From Syntrophus aciditrophicus SB (GTDB lineage Bacteria; Desulfobacterota; Syntrophia; Syntrophales; Syntrophaceae), in the NCBI RefSeq assembly GCF_000013405.1, contig NC_007759.1, forward strand, positions 620,001 through 684,000: 64,000 nt of DNA, in the 5' to 3' direction. Below the pieces are notes generated by a model. It saw only the letters and a list, made by a program, of their open reading frames with translations, was not told the origin of the DNA and searched no databases. The position numbers were made by a program, and so were the translations under genes. Positions 9,484 to 20,052 of this stretch are shown here, piece by piece (positions within the stretch are counted from its first letter, which is position 1; each line of letters opens with the position of its first letter).

Positions 9484-10088
9484 AAAAGTCTGTGTGGCAT
9501 CACTCCCTGAAAGGATATTGTGGACGCATTGCGGCTGTCCTCTGTTTCTCGGTTCTGGTGCCGTTGGTCGCGATGGCGGCCGAAGGTGGAGGGCACGGAG
9601 AGGAAGGTACGGACTGGGTTAACTTTGGATGGCGAGTTCTCGATTTCATTATCTTGGTCGGCCTTTTTTACTGGCTGCTCGCAAGTAAGGTTAAAAGCTT
9701 TTTCAGTGGCAGGCGGGAAGAGATCAAGACGACTCTAGAAGAGGCTCGCTTGGCAAAAGAGGCGGCTGAACACAAGTTTAAGGAATATTCCGAAAAGCTG
9801 GACAAGGCTTCGAAAGAGATTGAGGGCGTTTATGAAATGATCAGGGCTCAGGGGCAGGCTGAAAAGGAGAAAATCCTTGAGGATGCTCGAAAGGCTGCTG
9901 CCAAGATGAAGGAAGATACCCAGGCAAGGATTGAACAGGAACTCAAGAAAGCGAGTCAGCAGCTGAGGATGGAAGCTGTCCAGTTGTCCGTCCATGTGGC
10001 TGAAGATATTTTAAAGAGGAATATAACCCCGGAAGATCATCAGAGTATGGTTAAAGATTACTTGGATAAGGTGGTGAGAAAACATTGA
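9480..10088 (+). CDS. atpF: F1Fo ATP synthase subunit b, with an N-terminal signal-like extension
   Basis: A second b-type subunit of 202 residues. It differs from b' by an extra N-terminal hydrophobic segment (about 14-33, ending AMAAEGG), which resembles a cleavable signal or additional membrane anchor. The usual membrane helix (about 50-68, VLDFIILVGLFYWLLASK) and a long coiled coil follow. Such extended b subunits are typical of the Desulfobacterota. It is coupled by ATGA overlap to b' upstream and by TTGA overlap to atpH downstream. Confidence 0.94.
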   Translation: MKKSVWHHSLKGYCGRIAAVLCFSVLVPLVAMAAEGGGHGEEGTDWVNFGWRVLDFIILVGLFYWLLASKVKSFFSGRREEIKTTLEEARLAKEAAEHKFKEYSEKLDKASKEIEGVYEMIRAQGQAEKEKILEDARKAAAKMKEDTQARIEQELKKASQQLRMEAVQLSVHVAEDILKRNITPEDHQSMVKDYLDKVVRKH

Positions 10089-10630
10089 TCAACAGCGGTA
10101 TTGCAAAGCGGTATGCCAGAGCGTTCTTTGATATTGCCGGCGAAGACAAACTCTACGAAAAGTATTATGAAGAGTTGAGTGGATTCGCACGGATCGTTCA
10201 GGGAGACAGAAATCTTAAGGAATTTCTTGCGAATCCTGTCTTCAATCAGGCTGAAAAGAAAGCTGTAGTGGAAGCAATTATTCAGAAGATCAGAATGTCG
10301 GATATGACGACGAACTTTTTGAAATTGCTGGTGGATAAGAAAAGAATAGGAATGCTTGCCGAAATTGCGGATTACTATCGCGTATTGATGGATGAAGTAT
10401 TGAAGAGAGTCCGGGTGAGTGTGAAAACGGCTTTTCCGTTGCCGGCTGATGTGACCTCGGACATTAAGCAGGGTCTGGAACAGATGACCGGCAAGCAGAC
10501 AGAAATCGTTGTTGAGGAAGATCGTTCTCTGCTGGGTGGTATTGTCATCAGAGTAGGGGATACGCTTTATGATGGAAGCATAAAGACTCAGTTGAGTAAT
10601 ATAAGGAATCTCTTAGGGGAGGCAGTATAG
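10085..10630 (+). CDS. atpH: F1Fo ATP synthase subunit delta
   Basis: This 181-residue delta (OSCP-like) subunit caps the F1 head and joins it to the b/b' stalk. The N-terminus IAKRYARAFFDIA and the C-terminal VVEEDRSLLGGIVIRVGDTLYDGS are family signatures. The start is a TTG at 10085 that overlaps the atpF stop. The stop lies only a few bases before the atpA ATG at 10634. Confidence 0.97.
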   Translation: MINSGIAKRYARAFFDIAGEDKLYEKYYEELSGFARIVQGDRNLKEFLANPVFNQAEKKAVVEAIIQKIRMSDMTTNFLKLLVDKKRIGMLAEIADYYRVLMDEVLKRVRVSVKTAFPLPADVTSDIKQGLEQMTGKQTEIVVEEDRSLLGGIVIRVGDTLYDGSIKTQLSNIRNLLGEAV

Positions 10631-10633
10631 ACC

Positions 10634-12148
10634 ATGGATACAATCAAGGCAGAGGAAATAAGTCAAATAATATCCAAGCAAATTCGGGATTATGAGAAGA
10701 AGCTTGATGTCAGTGAAACCGGTACCGTCCTTTCCGTCGGTGACGGCATTGCCAGAATATATGGCGTTGAAAATGCAATGGCCATGGAGCTGCTGGAGTT
10801 TCCTGGCGGTATCATGGGCATGGTGTTGAACCTAGAAGCGGACAACGTTGGTGTTGCCGTCCTTGGGGATGTAACCCACATTAAGGAAGGTGACATAGTT
10901 AAGAGGACGGGTAAAATCGCACAGATTCCAGTTGGAGAGGCGCTGCTGGGCAGAGTTATCGATGCGACGGGAGAACCTATTGATGGAAAGGGGCCCCTTG
11001 GAGCTACGGAGTTCAGCCGAATAGAGATGATTGCTCCCGGTGTTATCAAACGTCAGCCCGTTAATGAGCCCATGTACACCGGCCTCAAAGCTATCGATGC
11101 CATGACACCGATCGGCAGAGGTCAGCGTGAACTCATTATTGGAGACCGCCAGATCGGAAAAACGGCCATAGGTATTGACGCAATTATTCGGCAGAAGGAT
11201 ACCGGTGTGAAGTGCATTTATGTGGCAATTGGTCAAAAGAAATCCACCGTTTCTCAGATTGTTGAAAATCTCAGGAAACATGACGCAATGTCCTATACCT
11301 GTGTTGTGGCCGGATGCGCCAGTGACCCAGCGACATTGCAGTACATCGCTGCATATGCCGGATGCAGTATCGGTGAATATTTCAGAGACCGGGGCCAGGA
11401 TGCCCTGATCATCTATGACGATCTGTCCAAACAGGCCGTCGCTTACAGACAGATTTCACTGCTTTTAAGACGACCGCCGGGACGGGAGGCATATCCGGGG
11501 GACATTTTCTATAATCACTCCAGGCTGCTGGAAAGATCAGCGCGTGTCAGTGCAGATCTGGGTGGTGGCTCGCTGACGGCATTGCCGATTATCGAAACAC
11601 AGGCCGGTGATGTTTCAGCGTATATTCCGACAAATGTTATTTCGATTACGGATGGCCAGGTTTATTTGGAGCCGAGCCTTTTCTTCTCAGGTATTCGCCC
11701 GGCAATTAATGTGGGCCTTTCCGTATCCCGCGTAGGTGGCGCGGCCCAGGTCAAGGCTATGAAGCAGGTTGCTGGCACGCTGAAACTGGATTTGGCTCAG
11801 TATCGTGAACTTGCATCATTTGCTCAGTTCGGAAGCGACTTGGATAAAGCGACACAGGCTCAGCTTGATCGTGGTGTGCGGTTGGTAGAAATTTTGAAGC
11901 AACCTCAGTTCCAGCCGATGAGTCTGGCGGAAGAAGTCATTGTTTTATTCGCAGGAACGCGAGGATTTCTTGATAAGTATGAAGTTGAAAAAATAAAGGA
12001 GTATGAACCGCAGGTTCTGGCATATATGAAAAGTAAACACCAGGATATTATGCAGGAAATAGATGATAAGAAGGTCATTTCGCCAGAATTGGAACAGAAG
12101 ATTAAGGAAGCGCTGACGGCGTTTGATTCAGTGTTTGTTGCAGGGTAG
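10634..12148 (+). CDS. atpA: F1Fo ATP synthase subunit alpha
   Basis: A 504-residue non-catalytic nucleotide-binding subunit of the F1 hexamer. It has an N-terminal beta barrel (to about 95), a central RecA-like domain with Walker A GDRQIGKT (about 169) and a helical C-terminal domain. The alpha signature [20 protein letters not shown] is present. Length is normal. It belongs to the atpF'FHAGDC operon. Confidence 0.99.
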   Translation: MDTIKAEEISQIISKQIRDYEKKLDVSETGTVLSVGDGIARIYGVENAMAMELLEFPGGIMGMVLNLEADNVGVAVLGDVTHIKEGDIVKRTGKIAQIPVGEALLGRVIDATGEPIDGKGPLGATEFSRIEMIAPGVIKRQPVNEPMYTGLKAIDAMTPIGRGQRELIIGDRQIGKTAIGIDAIIRQKDTGVKCIYVAIGQKKSTVSQIVENLRKHDAMSYTCVVAGCASDPATLQYIAAYAGCSIGEYFRDRGQDALIIYDDLSKQAVAYRQISLLLRRPPGREAYPGDIFYNHSRLLERSARVSADLGGGSLTALPIIETQAGDVSAYIPTNVISITDGQVYLEPSLFFSGIRPAINVGLSVSRVGGAAQVKAMKQVAGTLKLDLAQYRELASFAQFGSDLDKATQAQLDRGVRLVEILKQPQFQPMSLAEEVIVLFAGTRGFLDKYEVEKIKEYEPQVLAYMKSKHQDIMQEIDDKKVISPELEQKIKEALTAFDSVFVAG

Positions 12149-12243
12149 GAGACTATAATAACCTGTGAGCTGGTAGTGAGATTAAGAGGGAAAAGTCGAA
12201 CACCAAACAACACAGTCAAGTTGAGGAAAGGGAGTAAGTTTTA

Positions 12244-13119
12244 ATGGCCGCATTAAAGGACATTAAAAGGAAAGTAGCAGCGGTAGAGAAAACAAAGCAG
12301 ATCACTCGGGCCATGAACATGGTTGCGGCATCGAAGTTCAGAACGTCGCAGACAAGAATGGAGAGTTTCCGTCCCTATGCCATGAAGTTTATGGAAGTAT
12401 TGAGCAGTCTCGCCGTCAGGGTGAGCCCGGATGCGCACCCGCTCCTTGCAGCCAGAGAAGCAAAAAGAATAAGAGTGGTCTCCATGAGCTCAGACAGGGG
12501 ACTTTGTGGCGGATTTAATTCGAGCCTCATAAAATCGACAGAAAGGTTTGTAAGAGAGAAGATAGCTGAGGGGCTAGAGGTAGATTTGACGCCAATTGGG
12601 AGGAAAGTTAGAGAATACTTCAAAAGAAAATATGCTCTTGTCAGCGACCGTGCTGATGTAATGAGCAAATTTGATATGACCCTTGCAGTAGAAATTGCAG
12701 AGGATGTTATCGATCCATTTGTAAATGAGGAGTATGATGAATTGTATCTGATTTATAACGAATTCATCAATGTATCAATGCAGCGACCGGCCGTTGTGAG
12801 ACTGCTTCCTTTGCCCTCCGTAGGACAGGATGCAGAGATTGAGGCTGAGAAGAGAATCGATTACAATTACGAGCCTTCAGATGAAGAATTAATCGGCAAG
12901 CTGCTTCCAATGTATATACATGTGTTGATCTTCAGAGCTCTTCTTGAGACTTCCGCAGGAGAAAATGGCGCCAGAATGGCCGCTATGGATAATGCCACAA
13001 GAAACTGTGATGAAATGATCAGCACGCTGACGCTTCAGTACAATAAAGTCCGGCAGTCGGCGATTACAGCTGAGCTTATGGATATCGTTGGTGGCACCGA
13101 AGCGTTGGCGAAGGGTTAG
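12244..13119 (+). CDS. atpG: F1Fo ATP synthase subunit gamma
   Basis: This 291-residue central stalk subunit rotates inside the alpha/beta hexamer. The N-terminal helix motif IKRKVAAVEKTKQITRAMN, the SSDRGLCGGFN segment and the C-terminal ARMAAMDNATRNC are all conserved. It is separated from atpA by 95 bases, an unusual gap for this operon that has no recognisable gene, and preceded by the ribosome site AGGAAAGGGAG. Confidence 0.98.
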   Translation: MAALKDIKRKVAAVEKTKQITRAMNMVAASKFRTSQTRMESFRPYAMKFMEVLSSLAVRVSPDAHPLLAAREAKRIRVVSMSSDRGLCGGFNSSLIKSTERFVREKIAEGLEVDLTPIGRKVREYFKRKYALVSDRADVMSKFDMTLAVEIAEDVIDPFVNEEYDELYLIYNEFINVSMQRPAVVRLLPLPSVGQDAEIEAEKRIDYNYEPSDEELIGKLLPMYIHVLIFRALLETSAGENGARMAAMDNATRNCDEMISTLTLQYNKVRQSAITAELMDIVGGTEALAKG

Positions 13120-13174
13120 AAATAAAAGCTTGCAAGAATATAAATCGGGAATGTTACTTCTGATTTATAGATAA

Positions 13175-14620
<1,446 letters not shown>

Positions 14621-14635
14621 GAGCAGGGGAAATCA

Positions 14636-15043
14636 ATGGCTGAAGAACTGATATTAGAAATTGTCACTCCGGAGAAGATGGCTTTCAGTAGTGTGGTTGA
14701 GGAAGTGACCATTCCTGGGAGCGAAGGAGAGTTTGGTGTTTATAAGGGTCATGAATCGTTGCTAAGTTCCGTAGATATCGGTGAGTTAAGCTTTACAGTG
14801 AAAAATAAGAAGCATTATTATGCGGTTAACACGGGCTTTGCAGAAGTGACGTCAGAGAAAGTAACAGTTCTTGTTGAGACGGCTGAAGAAGCGGAACTGA
14901 TCGATAAAGAAAGAGCGATGAGAGCCCAGGCAAGAGCCGAACAGGAGATGGCTAAATTATCAAAAGAAGACTTGGAATATGAGAAGCTAAGAGCTTCATT
15001 AGCAAGAGCAATTAACAGGATTGGTGTGGCAGGAAGAATATAG
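14636..15043 (+). CDS. atpC: F1Fo ATP synthase subunit epsilon
   Basis: This 135-residue subunit has the N-terminal beta sandwich ([23 protein letters not shown]) and a C-terminal helical hairpin that regulates ATPase activity. It is the last gene of the operon and is followed within about 40 bases by a strong terminator. The a and c subunit genes are not in this window, so they must be elsewhere and ion specificity cannot be read here. Confidence 0.97.
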
Positions 15044-15079
15044 AGAAATAACAACTTATACAATTGGATAATACCAGGG

Positions 15080-15127
15080 AGCCGGCATTGGAGTGATCAT
15101 GACAAATCCAATGCCGGCTTTTTTATC
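15080..15127 (+). terminator. Terminator of the ATP synthase operon
   Basis: A perfect 13-bp stem (AGCCGGCATTGGA at 15080-15092 and TCCAATGCCGGCT at 15107-15119) with a 14-base loop is followed by TTTTTTAT. It ends the atp transcript just before the convergent greA. Confidence 0.93.
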
Positions 15128-15171
15128 TTTTTGAGAGAATAAGAATTAAATCTTATAGAAACGATAAAAGA

Positions 15172-15657
15172 CTATAACTCCGACGGATTGATATAAATAT
15201 CTACCACTTCGAAATTTCGAATCCCACCGGGTGTATGGACCTTTACTTCGTCTCCGATTGATTTGCCGATTAATGCTTTTCCGATGGGCGAAGTGACGGA
15301 AATCTTGTTTTCAGAAATATTTGATTCAAAAGGACCGACCAATTGATAGTTGGTTTGCTTACCTGTGCTAGCTTCTTCAATGATAACTGTCGCCCCGAAA
15401 ACGATCCTGTCGTCACTCAGCATTTTGAGATCGATGACGTTGGATAAAGCGAGATTGTTTTCCAGCTCCTGCAGCTTTCCATGAAGAAAGGACTGCTTTT
15501 CCTTTGCAGCAGTGTATTCGGCATTTTCTGATAAATCTCCATGGGCGCGTGCAATTTCAATATCCTTTATATTAGCTGGAATCAAAACACATTTGAGGTG
15601 CTCCAGCTCTTTCTTGAGATTTTCAAATCCAGACTTCGTAATGGGCATTTTTTCCAT
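15172..15657 (-). CDS. greA: Transcription elongation factor GreA
   Basis: This 161-residue protein has an N-terminal antiparallel coiled coil (about 8-75, with the ARAHGDLSENAEYTAAKEKQ signature whose acidic tip enters the RNA polymerase channel) and a C-terminal FKBP-like domain (SPIGKALIGKSIGDEVKVHTPGG). It rescues backtracked RNA polymerase by stimulating transcript cleavage. It converges on the atp operon and appears to be transcribed alone. Confidence 0.97.
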   Translation of the reverse strand: MEKMPITKSGFENLKKELEHLKCVLIPANIKDIEIARAHGDLSENAEYTAAKEKQSFLHGKLQELENNLALSNVIDLKMLSDDRIVFGATVIIEEASTGKQTNYQLVGPFESNISENKISVTSPIGKALIGKSIGDEVKVHTPGGIRNFEVVDIYINPSEL

Positions 15658-16203
15658 AATACCTTCTCCGTGCAGTTTATTAAAAACTATGATTCTTAAC
15701 GCTTATTTGTGAAAAATGTCAAAAATTCAGTAATGACATGAAAGCTTCACAGTCACTTCACATTTATAAAAAGGCTGGAACTACGACACGTTATAATATC
15801 CCTTGGATTATCAGGATCTGGAGATTGTGTAGCAAAGCCTGGAAGCAAAGCCCGGGTGAAGTATTCAGACATAACGATGATTTGAATTTAAATCGAAAAA
15901 TTATTCTAAAAATAACCTACTTCAAAATAGCTGAAGTATTATCTATTAAAGATACAAGAGCCTGTCAAGGGAGATTTAAGCTATTCTCGACATGTCTATC
16001 TTTCCTTGCTCAGGGGATGCATGTGTGTTAAAAACTATCATCCCGAATTCCAGAGTATTTACATACAAATGATACAGAAAACAACCTGCGTGAAGGGACT
16101 GTGCATCAGAATGTTGCCTGATGGCGGCTGCCTTAGGGAAAGACTTTAAAATAAGATTGAATCTGACATTCTTGAATACCGAAGGTTTAAAAGGATAGGT
16201 AAA
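15658..16203. other. 546-base AT-rich intergenic stretch without a recognised gene
   Basis: This gap between greA (leaving to the left) and the methyltransferase gene (leaving to the right) must hold both promoters. A 97-codon frame at 15738-16031 has no family features and low-complexity composition, so I do not call it. Two near-identical 12-mers, AGCAAAGCCTGG (15831) and AGCAAAGCCCGG (15844), lie in tandem with a 13-base period. A TATAAT hexamer stands at 15792 without a matching -35. No RNA family was recognised. Confidence 0.5.
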
Positions 16204-16977
16204 ATGCTGTTTCATGAAGAGTTGGATTCTTCCCGCGCTGTTTGCAGGAATTCTCCGGTAAGACGTTTCATTGAATCTCGCGGTGAGAAATTGATTCTGG
16301 ATTTGTCTATGCCGCGCACAGGAGAAAGGCTTCTTGACGTTGGATGTGGTACCGGCGAACATCTTCTTTTGTTCAGAAATCAGGGATGCAGCGTTACAGG
16401 GGTTGAACGGTCTCTTGACAAAATTGAGAGTGCAAGAAATAAACTGGGCCATCGAGCGGATATTTATGCAGGAGAGGCGGAAGATCTTCCCTTTTCTGAT
16501 AATGAATTTGACATAGTCACCCTGATCGCCTCCCTTGAACTAGCTGGTGACCCGCAGAAAGCAATCCGGGAAGCGATTCGCGTATCCCGCGACAGAGTTT
16601 TTATGGGGGTTTGGAACAAATACGCCGTCTTGAATTTTTATGGGGGATTTGATCACTTTCTGTGTGCCGGAAGAGATGAAAGACCTGTTCGCCTTCTAGG
16701 GTTGCTGGAACTTGTCCGCTGGATCAGAGACCTGTTGCCGGGTGTTTCCATTCAGTGGGGGAGCGTCATATATTTTCCGTTGCAGTGGTATACATTCATG
16801 GCGGATTTTGAATTGCGTATACCTGCGAATCGAAATCCCTTCGGGGCTTTTCTGGGACTTTCTTTTTCAGTTCAAGCATCCTACCGGACAATACAGGATG
16901 TTATCCGTGAACCTTTGGGCGTTAACGCCAAAAGCAGTCAGGCTCTGCGGGGTGTTGCAAGGGAACTGAAAAGATAA
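16204..16977 (+). CDS. Class I SAM-dependent methyltransferase, substrate unknown
   Basis: A 257-residue protein with a Methyltransf_11-type Rossmann domain. The SAM-binding motif I LLDVGCGTGEH lies at residues 43-52, an acidic residue ends strand 2 (GVERS) and motif GEAEDLPFSDNEFDIV is near 90-105. The C-terminal third (about 150-257) is not diagnostic. Substrates in this family range from quinones to lipids and small metabolites. It stands alone between greA and a minus-strand gene, so context gives no clue. The ATG follows AAAGGATAG. Confidence 0.85.
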   Translation: MLFHEELDSSRAVCRNSPVRRFIESRGEKLILDLSMPRTGERLLDVGCGTGEHLLLFRNQGCSVTGVERSLDKIESARNKLGHRADIYAGEAEDLPFSDNEFDIVTLIASLELAGDPQKAIREAIRVSRDRVFMGVWNKYAVLNFYGGFDHFLCAGRDERPVRLLGLLELVRWIRDLLPGVSIQWGSVIYFPLQWYTFMADFELRIPANRNPFGAFLGLSFSVQASYRTIQDVIREPLGVNAKSSQALRGVARELKR

Positions 16978-17165
16978 AGTAATTCAGACGATCAGAGCAG
17001 CCGATGGAGCGTCATTCCCGGACTGAATCATTATAGATCGTGCAGCAATTTTTTAGTCCACGGTATATGCAAGGGATGCCTGGCGCACAATGAGCAAGAA
17101 GATATAAAAAAGAAGAAAACTTTCGCTGATGCCTCATCCCGCTGGCGAATATCTTTATAAACCAG

Positions 17166-17420
17166 TCAAGATAGATCATCGTCTTTGTAGGATTGTTCGA
17201 GAGCTTTTTGGGCTCTCTCCAGATCTGTTTCAGGTACCAAAATTTTCACTTCCCCGAGCCCGTCGACAGTGGTCGCATAAAGGACCCCGGCTATTTCATA
17301 GCTCAGGCGTGTAGCAATTCCCTCTGCTTTCAATCTTCCTTCAATGATATGAGCGTTGATCATTCCCGATGCAACACAAACAACCCGCCATTTCTCATCA
17401 TGGATCATTTCTTTACCCAA
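17166..17420 (-). CDS. Small DUF2007-like putative signal-transducing protein
   Basis: This 84-residue protein carries the DUF2007 pattern: WRVVCVASGMINAHIIEGRLKAEGI at the N-terminus, then an LVPETDLERAQKALEQ C-terminal helix. Family members are small cytoplasmic ferredoxin-fold proteins of unknown role, often annotated as putative signal transducers. It diverges from the Nudix hydrolase gene across a 326-base gap. Confidence 0.7.
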   Translation of the reverse strand: MGKEMIHDEKWRVVCVASGMINAHIIEGRLKAEGIATRLSYEIAGVLYATTVDGLGEVKILVPETDLERAQKALEQSYKDDDLS

Positions 17421-17746
17421 GCCCTTCTTTTTTACCTTTAGGGCGCATATATTGTTTTGGCCATGATATTATCTTTTATTTTTTACAAAAATGAACGCGT
17501 CCTGTAAATCGCGCTGCTTCATGCTGAAGTGATTGTTTGGCTTTATCCTGTGGCAACAACCCTTTAAGAGGCTATGTGCGGCTTCAAGGAAAAGCAAGCA
17601 TTTTCCTTGAAGCGATTCCTGACTTCCATTAGATAGAATGCTGATGTATCAGTGAATTGAAATAATTCGTTATGCATGTTAAACGACTCTGAAAAATTGG
17701 GAATTGTTTATCATATTGATGTTTATGAAAAGGAGCTGGTTCTGTT
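17421..17746. other. 326-base divergent promoter region with no gene
   Basis: This stretch lies between the divergent DUF2007-like and Nudix genes and must contain both promoters. The one striking element is the perfect inverted repeat at 17581-17613, reported separately. I see no RNA gene or credible reading frame. Confidence 0.5.
17581..17613. repeat. Perfect 13-bp inverted repeat in a divergent intergenic region
   Basis: GCTTCAAGGAAAA (17581-17593) and TTTTCCTTGAAGC (17601-17613) are perfect complements around a 7-base loop. No T-run follows on either strand, so it is not a standard terminator. Its place between two divergent genes suggests an operator or an RNA hairpin in the Nudix leader. 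Confidence 0.6.
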
Positions 17747-18301
17747 ATGCCACCAAAAGACTGGACCGTTTTGTCAAGCAGATCTGATCGTTCCAATCGG
17801 TTCCTTACCCTCCGGACTGATCGAGCCCTTTCTCCCCGGACCGGCCTGTCTTCGGACTTCGTTGTTTTCGAGTCGTCTCCCTGGGTCAATGTCATTCCTC
17901 TGACCTCTCAAAATGAAGTCGTGCTGGTCCATCAGTACCGTCACGGCACCCGGACGGTGACTCTTGAAATTCCAGGTGGGCTTGTTGAGGATTACGATTC
18001 GCCGGCGGGGGCTGCTCGGCGAGAACTTCAGGAGGAAACCGGATATGTGGATACTTCCCTGATTTCCCTGGGGACGGTATACCCCAATCCAGCGATCCAG
18101 AATAATCTCTGCTATACTTTCCTGGCTAAGGACGTTTATCTTGCCGGAGAGCAGAACCTGGATAAAAACGAGGATATTGAAGTCATTCTGAAGCCTTTGG
18201 ATGAGATCCCCAAACTGATCCGGGAGGGCGATATCAGCCATGCCCTTGTGATTGCGGCCTTTTATCGATTTTATATGGAATACCTGCAACAGGGAAAATG
18301 A
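17747..18301 (+). CDS. Nudix hydrolase, ADP-ribose pyrophosphatase type
   Basis: This 184-residue protein belongs to the ADP-sugar pyrophosphatase branch of the Nudix family, which cleaves ADP-ribose and related nucleoside diphosphates in the cytoplasm. The Nudix box lies near residues 77-99: Gly, five residues, then Asp (DSPAGAAR) where most members have Glu, then RELQEETGY with the metal-binding glutamates intact. Upstream, VVLVHQYRHGTRTVTLEIPGG matches the family. The ATG follows AGGAG at 11 bases. A radical SAM gene begins 32 bases downstream on the same strand. Confidence 0.88.
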   Translation: MPPKDWTVLSSRSDRSNRFLTLRTDRALSPRTGLSSDFVVFESSPWVNVIPLTSQNEVVLVHQYRHGTRTVTLEIPGGLVEDYDSPAGAARRELQEETGYVDTSLISLGTVYPNPAIQNNLCYTFLAKDVYLAGEQNLDKNEDIEVILKPLDEIPKLIREGDISHALVIAAFYRFYMEYLQQGK

Positions 18302-18333
18302 AATTTCCCGTTTCATCATAAAGAAAAAGCATT

Positions 18334-19875
18334 ATGCTGTTGATCTATCCCCCCGTTGTCAAGCCCTGTGAGCCTCCGGCTGGTATAGCTAAACTGGCCG
18401 GCACCCTGAGAGGACAGGGGGTGCCCTTTACACTTCTGGATGCCAATCTGGAGGGGCTGTTGAGCCTTTTGTCGGGGAAGTGCGGCGAGAACATTGCTTC
18501 CGACACCTGGACCCGCCGAGCATTGAACCACCTGCCGGACCATCTTCAGGCACTCCGGGGCTGGAGGGGATACAGGAACCGGGATCGCTACCAGAGGGCG
18601 ATTCGCGATGTGAATCGCGTGCTGGAGCAAGTGTCGCCGAAGAGATCCCATGTCCATTTAAGCCTTGCCAACTACGAAGAGAAAGACCTGACTCCTGTTC
18701 GCAGCGAGGATCTTCTTGCCTCCGCGGACTGTCCGGAGGCCAATCCGTTTTATCCCTATTTCCGGAGCCGATTGCACGGTCTGCTGGAATCCCTGTCCCC
18801 TTCGCGGATCGGTTTTTCGCTGAATTTTCTCAGTCAGGCGTTATGCACCTTCGCCATGATGGGCTTCCTCCGGCGGGAGTATCCGGGGGTGAAGCTTGTC
18901 CTGGGCGGGGGACTGGTCACCTCCTGGATGAGCCGTTCCGACTGGCGCAATCCCTTTTCCGGACTGGTAGATGACCTGATTGCCGGGGCGGGAGAGAAGC
19001 CGCTTCTGAACCTTCTGGGCCGACACCCGGGTGATCGGGACTTCCCTCCCGATTACGAAGATTTTCATGAACATGCCTACCTGGCTCCCGGATTCATTCT
19101 GCCCTACAGTGCATCCCGGGGCTGTTACTGGCGCCGGTGCGCCTTCTGCCCTGAAAAGGCTGAAGGACAGCCCTATTCGGCGATTCCCGTGACCAGGGCC
19201 ATCGCTGAACTTCAGGAACTGGTGCAGAGAAATCGACCTGTACTGATCCATCTTCTGGATAACGCTCTCAGCCCCGCGCTGTTGAGTGCTCTGACCGAAT
19301 TTCCGCCGGGAGCGCCCTGGTATGGCTTTGCGCGGATTACGGAACATCTGGCGGATCTGGAATTCTGCCGGTCCCTGAAACGGTCCGGATGTGTTCTGCT
19401 CAAACTGGGGTTGGAATCCGGTGATCAAGCGGTGCTGGATGCCCTTCAGAAGGGAATCGAATTGACCACAGCCTCCCGGGTTTTGAAGACTCTGAAAGAA
19501 GCGGGAGTTGCCACGTATGTGTACCTGCTTTTCGGAACGCCACCGGAATCGCCAGCTGCGGCGGAGAAGACCCTTTCCTTTGTCGTTGAACATGCTTCCT
19601 GCATCGATTTTCTCAATGTGGCGATTTTCAACCTCCCGGCCTGGGGGCCCGAGATGTCCGGTCTGGAAACGAGACTCTTTTATCCAGGCGATCTTTCCCT
19701 CTATCGAGATTTTGTCCATCCCTTGGGGTGGGACCGCCTTCGGGTGCGCCATTTTCTGAATCGAAAATTCAAACGTCATCCGGCCGTAAGAGAAATTCTC
19801 GGACACGACCCGCCCGTGTTTACCTCCAATCATGCCCCATTTTTTGTCATGTCTCCGGGCATGTCCATATTCTGA
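18334..19875 (+). CDS. Radical SAM protein of the B12-binding-like class, function unknown
   Basis: This 513-residue protein begins MLLIYPPVVKPCEPPAGIAK, like the N-terminus of B12-binding radical SAM enzymes, with a Rossmann-like region to about 230 (VLGGG near 189). The radical SAM core follows. Its cluster cysteines are C264, C269 and C272 (CYWRRCAFC), a C-x4-C-x2-C spacing rather than the usual C-x3-C-x2-C. Related proteins with a CxWxxC motif also use this spacing. A GLESG-type motif (LGLESGDQAVLDALQKGI) appears near 364. It lies directly after the Nudix gene and may be cotranscribed. The substrate cannot be told. Confidence 0.82.
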   Translation: MLLIYPPVVKPCEPPAGIAKLAGTLRGQGVPFTLLDANLEGLLSLLSGKCGENIASDTWTRRALNHLPDHLQALRGWRGYRNRDRYQRAIRDVNRVLEQVSPKRSHVHLSLANYEEKDLTPVRSEDLLASADCPEANPFYPYFRSRLHGLLESLSPSRIGFSLNFLSQALCTFAMMGFLRREYPGVKLVLGGGLVTSWMSRSDWRNPFSGLVDDLIAGAGEKPLLNLLGRHPGDRDFPPDYEDFHEHAYLAPGFILPYSASRGCYWRRCAFCPEKAEGQPYSAIPVTRAIAELQELVQRNRPVLIHLLDNALSPALLSALTEFPPGAPWYGFARITEHLADLEFCRSLKRSGCVLLKLGLESGDQAVLDALQKGIELTTASRVLKTLKEAGVATYVYLLFGTPPESPAAAEKTLSFVVEHASCIDFLNVAIFNLPAWGPEMSGLETRLFYPGDLSLYRDFVHPLGWDRLRVRHFLNRKFKRHPAVREILGHDPPVFTSNHAPFFVMSPGMSIF

Positions 19876-20052
19876 AGAAACAATTTGTGGTCTCGACAAG
19901 TTAAGAAATTCCCAAATGTCTGTCCTTACGGCATTGACACCGTGTAACCTTCATAAGTTCTGGAATTAACATTTGCTATTTTGTTACGCACTGACATATG
20001 ATGCACTGAAAAAAATGCTGTTTTTCGGACAGAAAGGCCCTGTGAAAGCAAC

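Noticed and set aside
15831-15860. Possible c-di-GMP (GEMM) riboswitch suggested by GCAAAGCC
   Set aside because: Only the short GCAAAGCC word fits; the paired stems and the second receptor segment of the GEMM motif are not visible.
15738-16031. 97-codon plus-strand frame in the greA-methyltransferase gap
   Set aside because: No family motif, no convincing ribosome site and AT-rich, low-complexity composition; likely chance.
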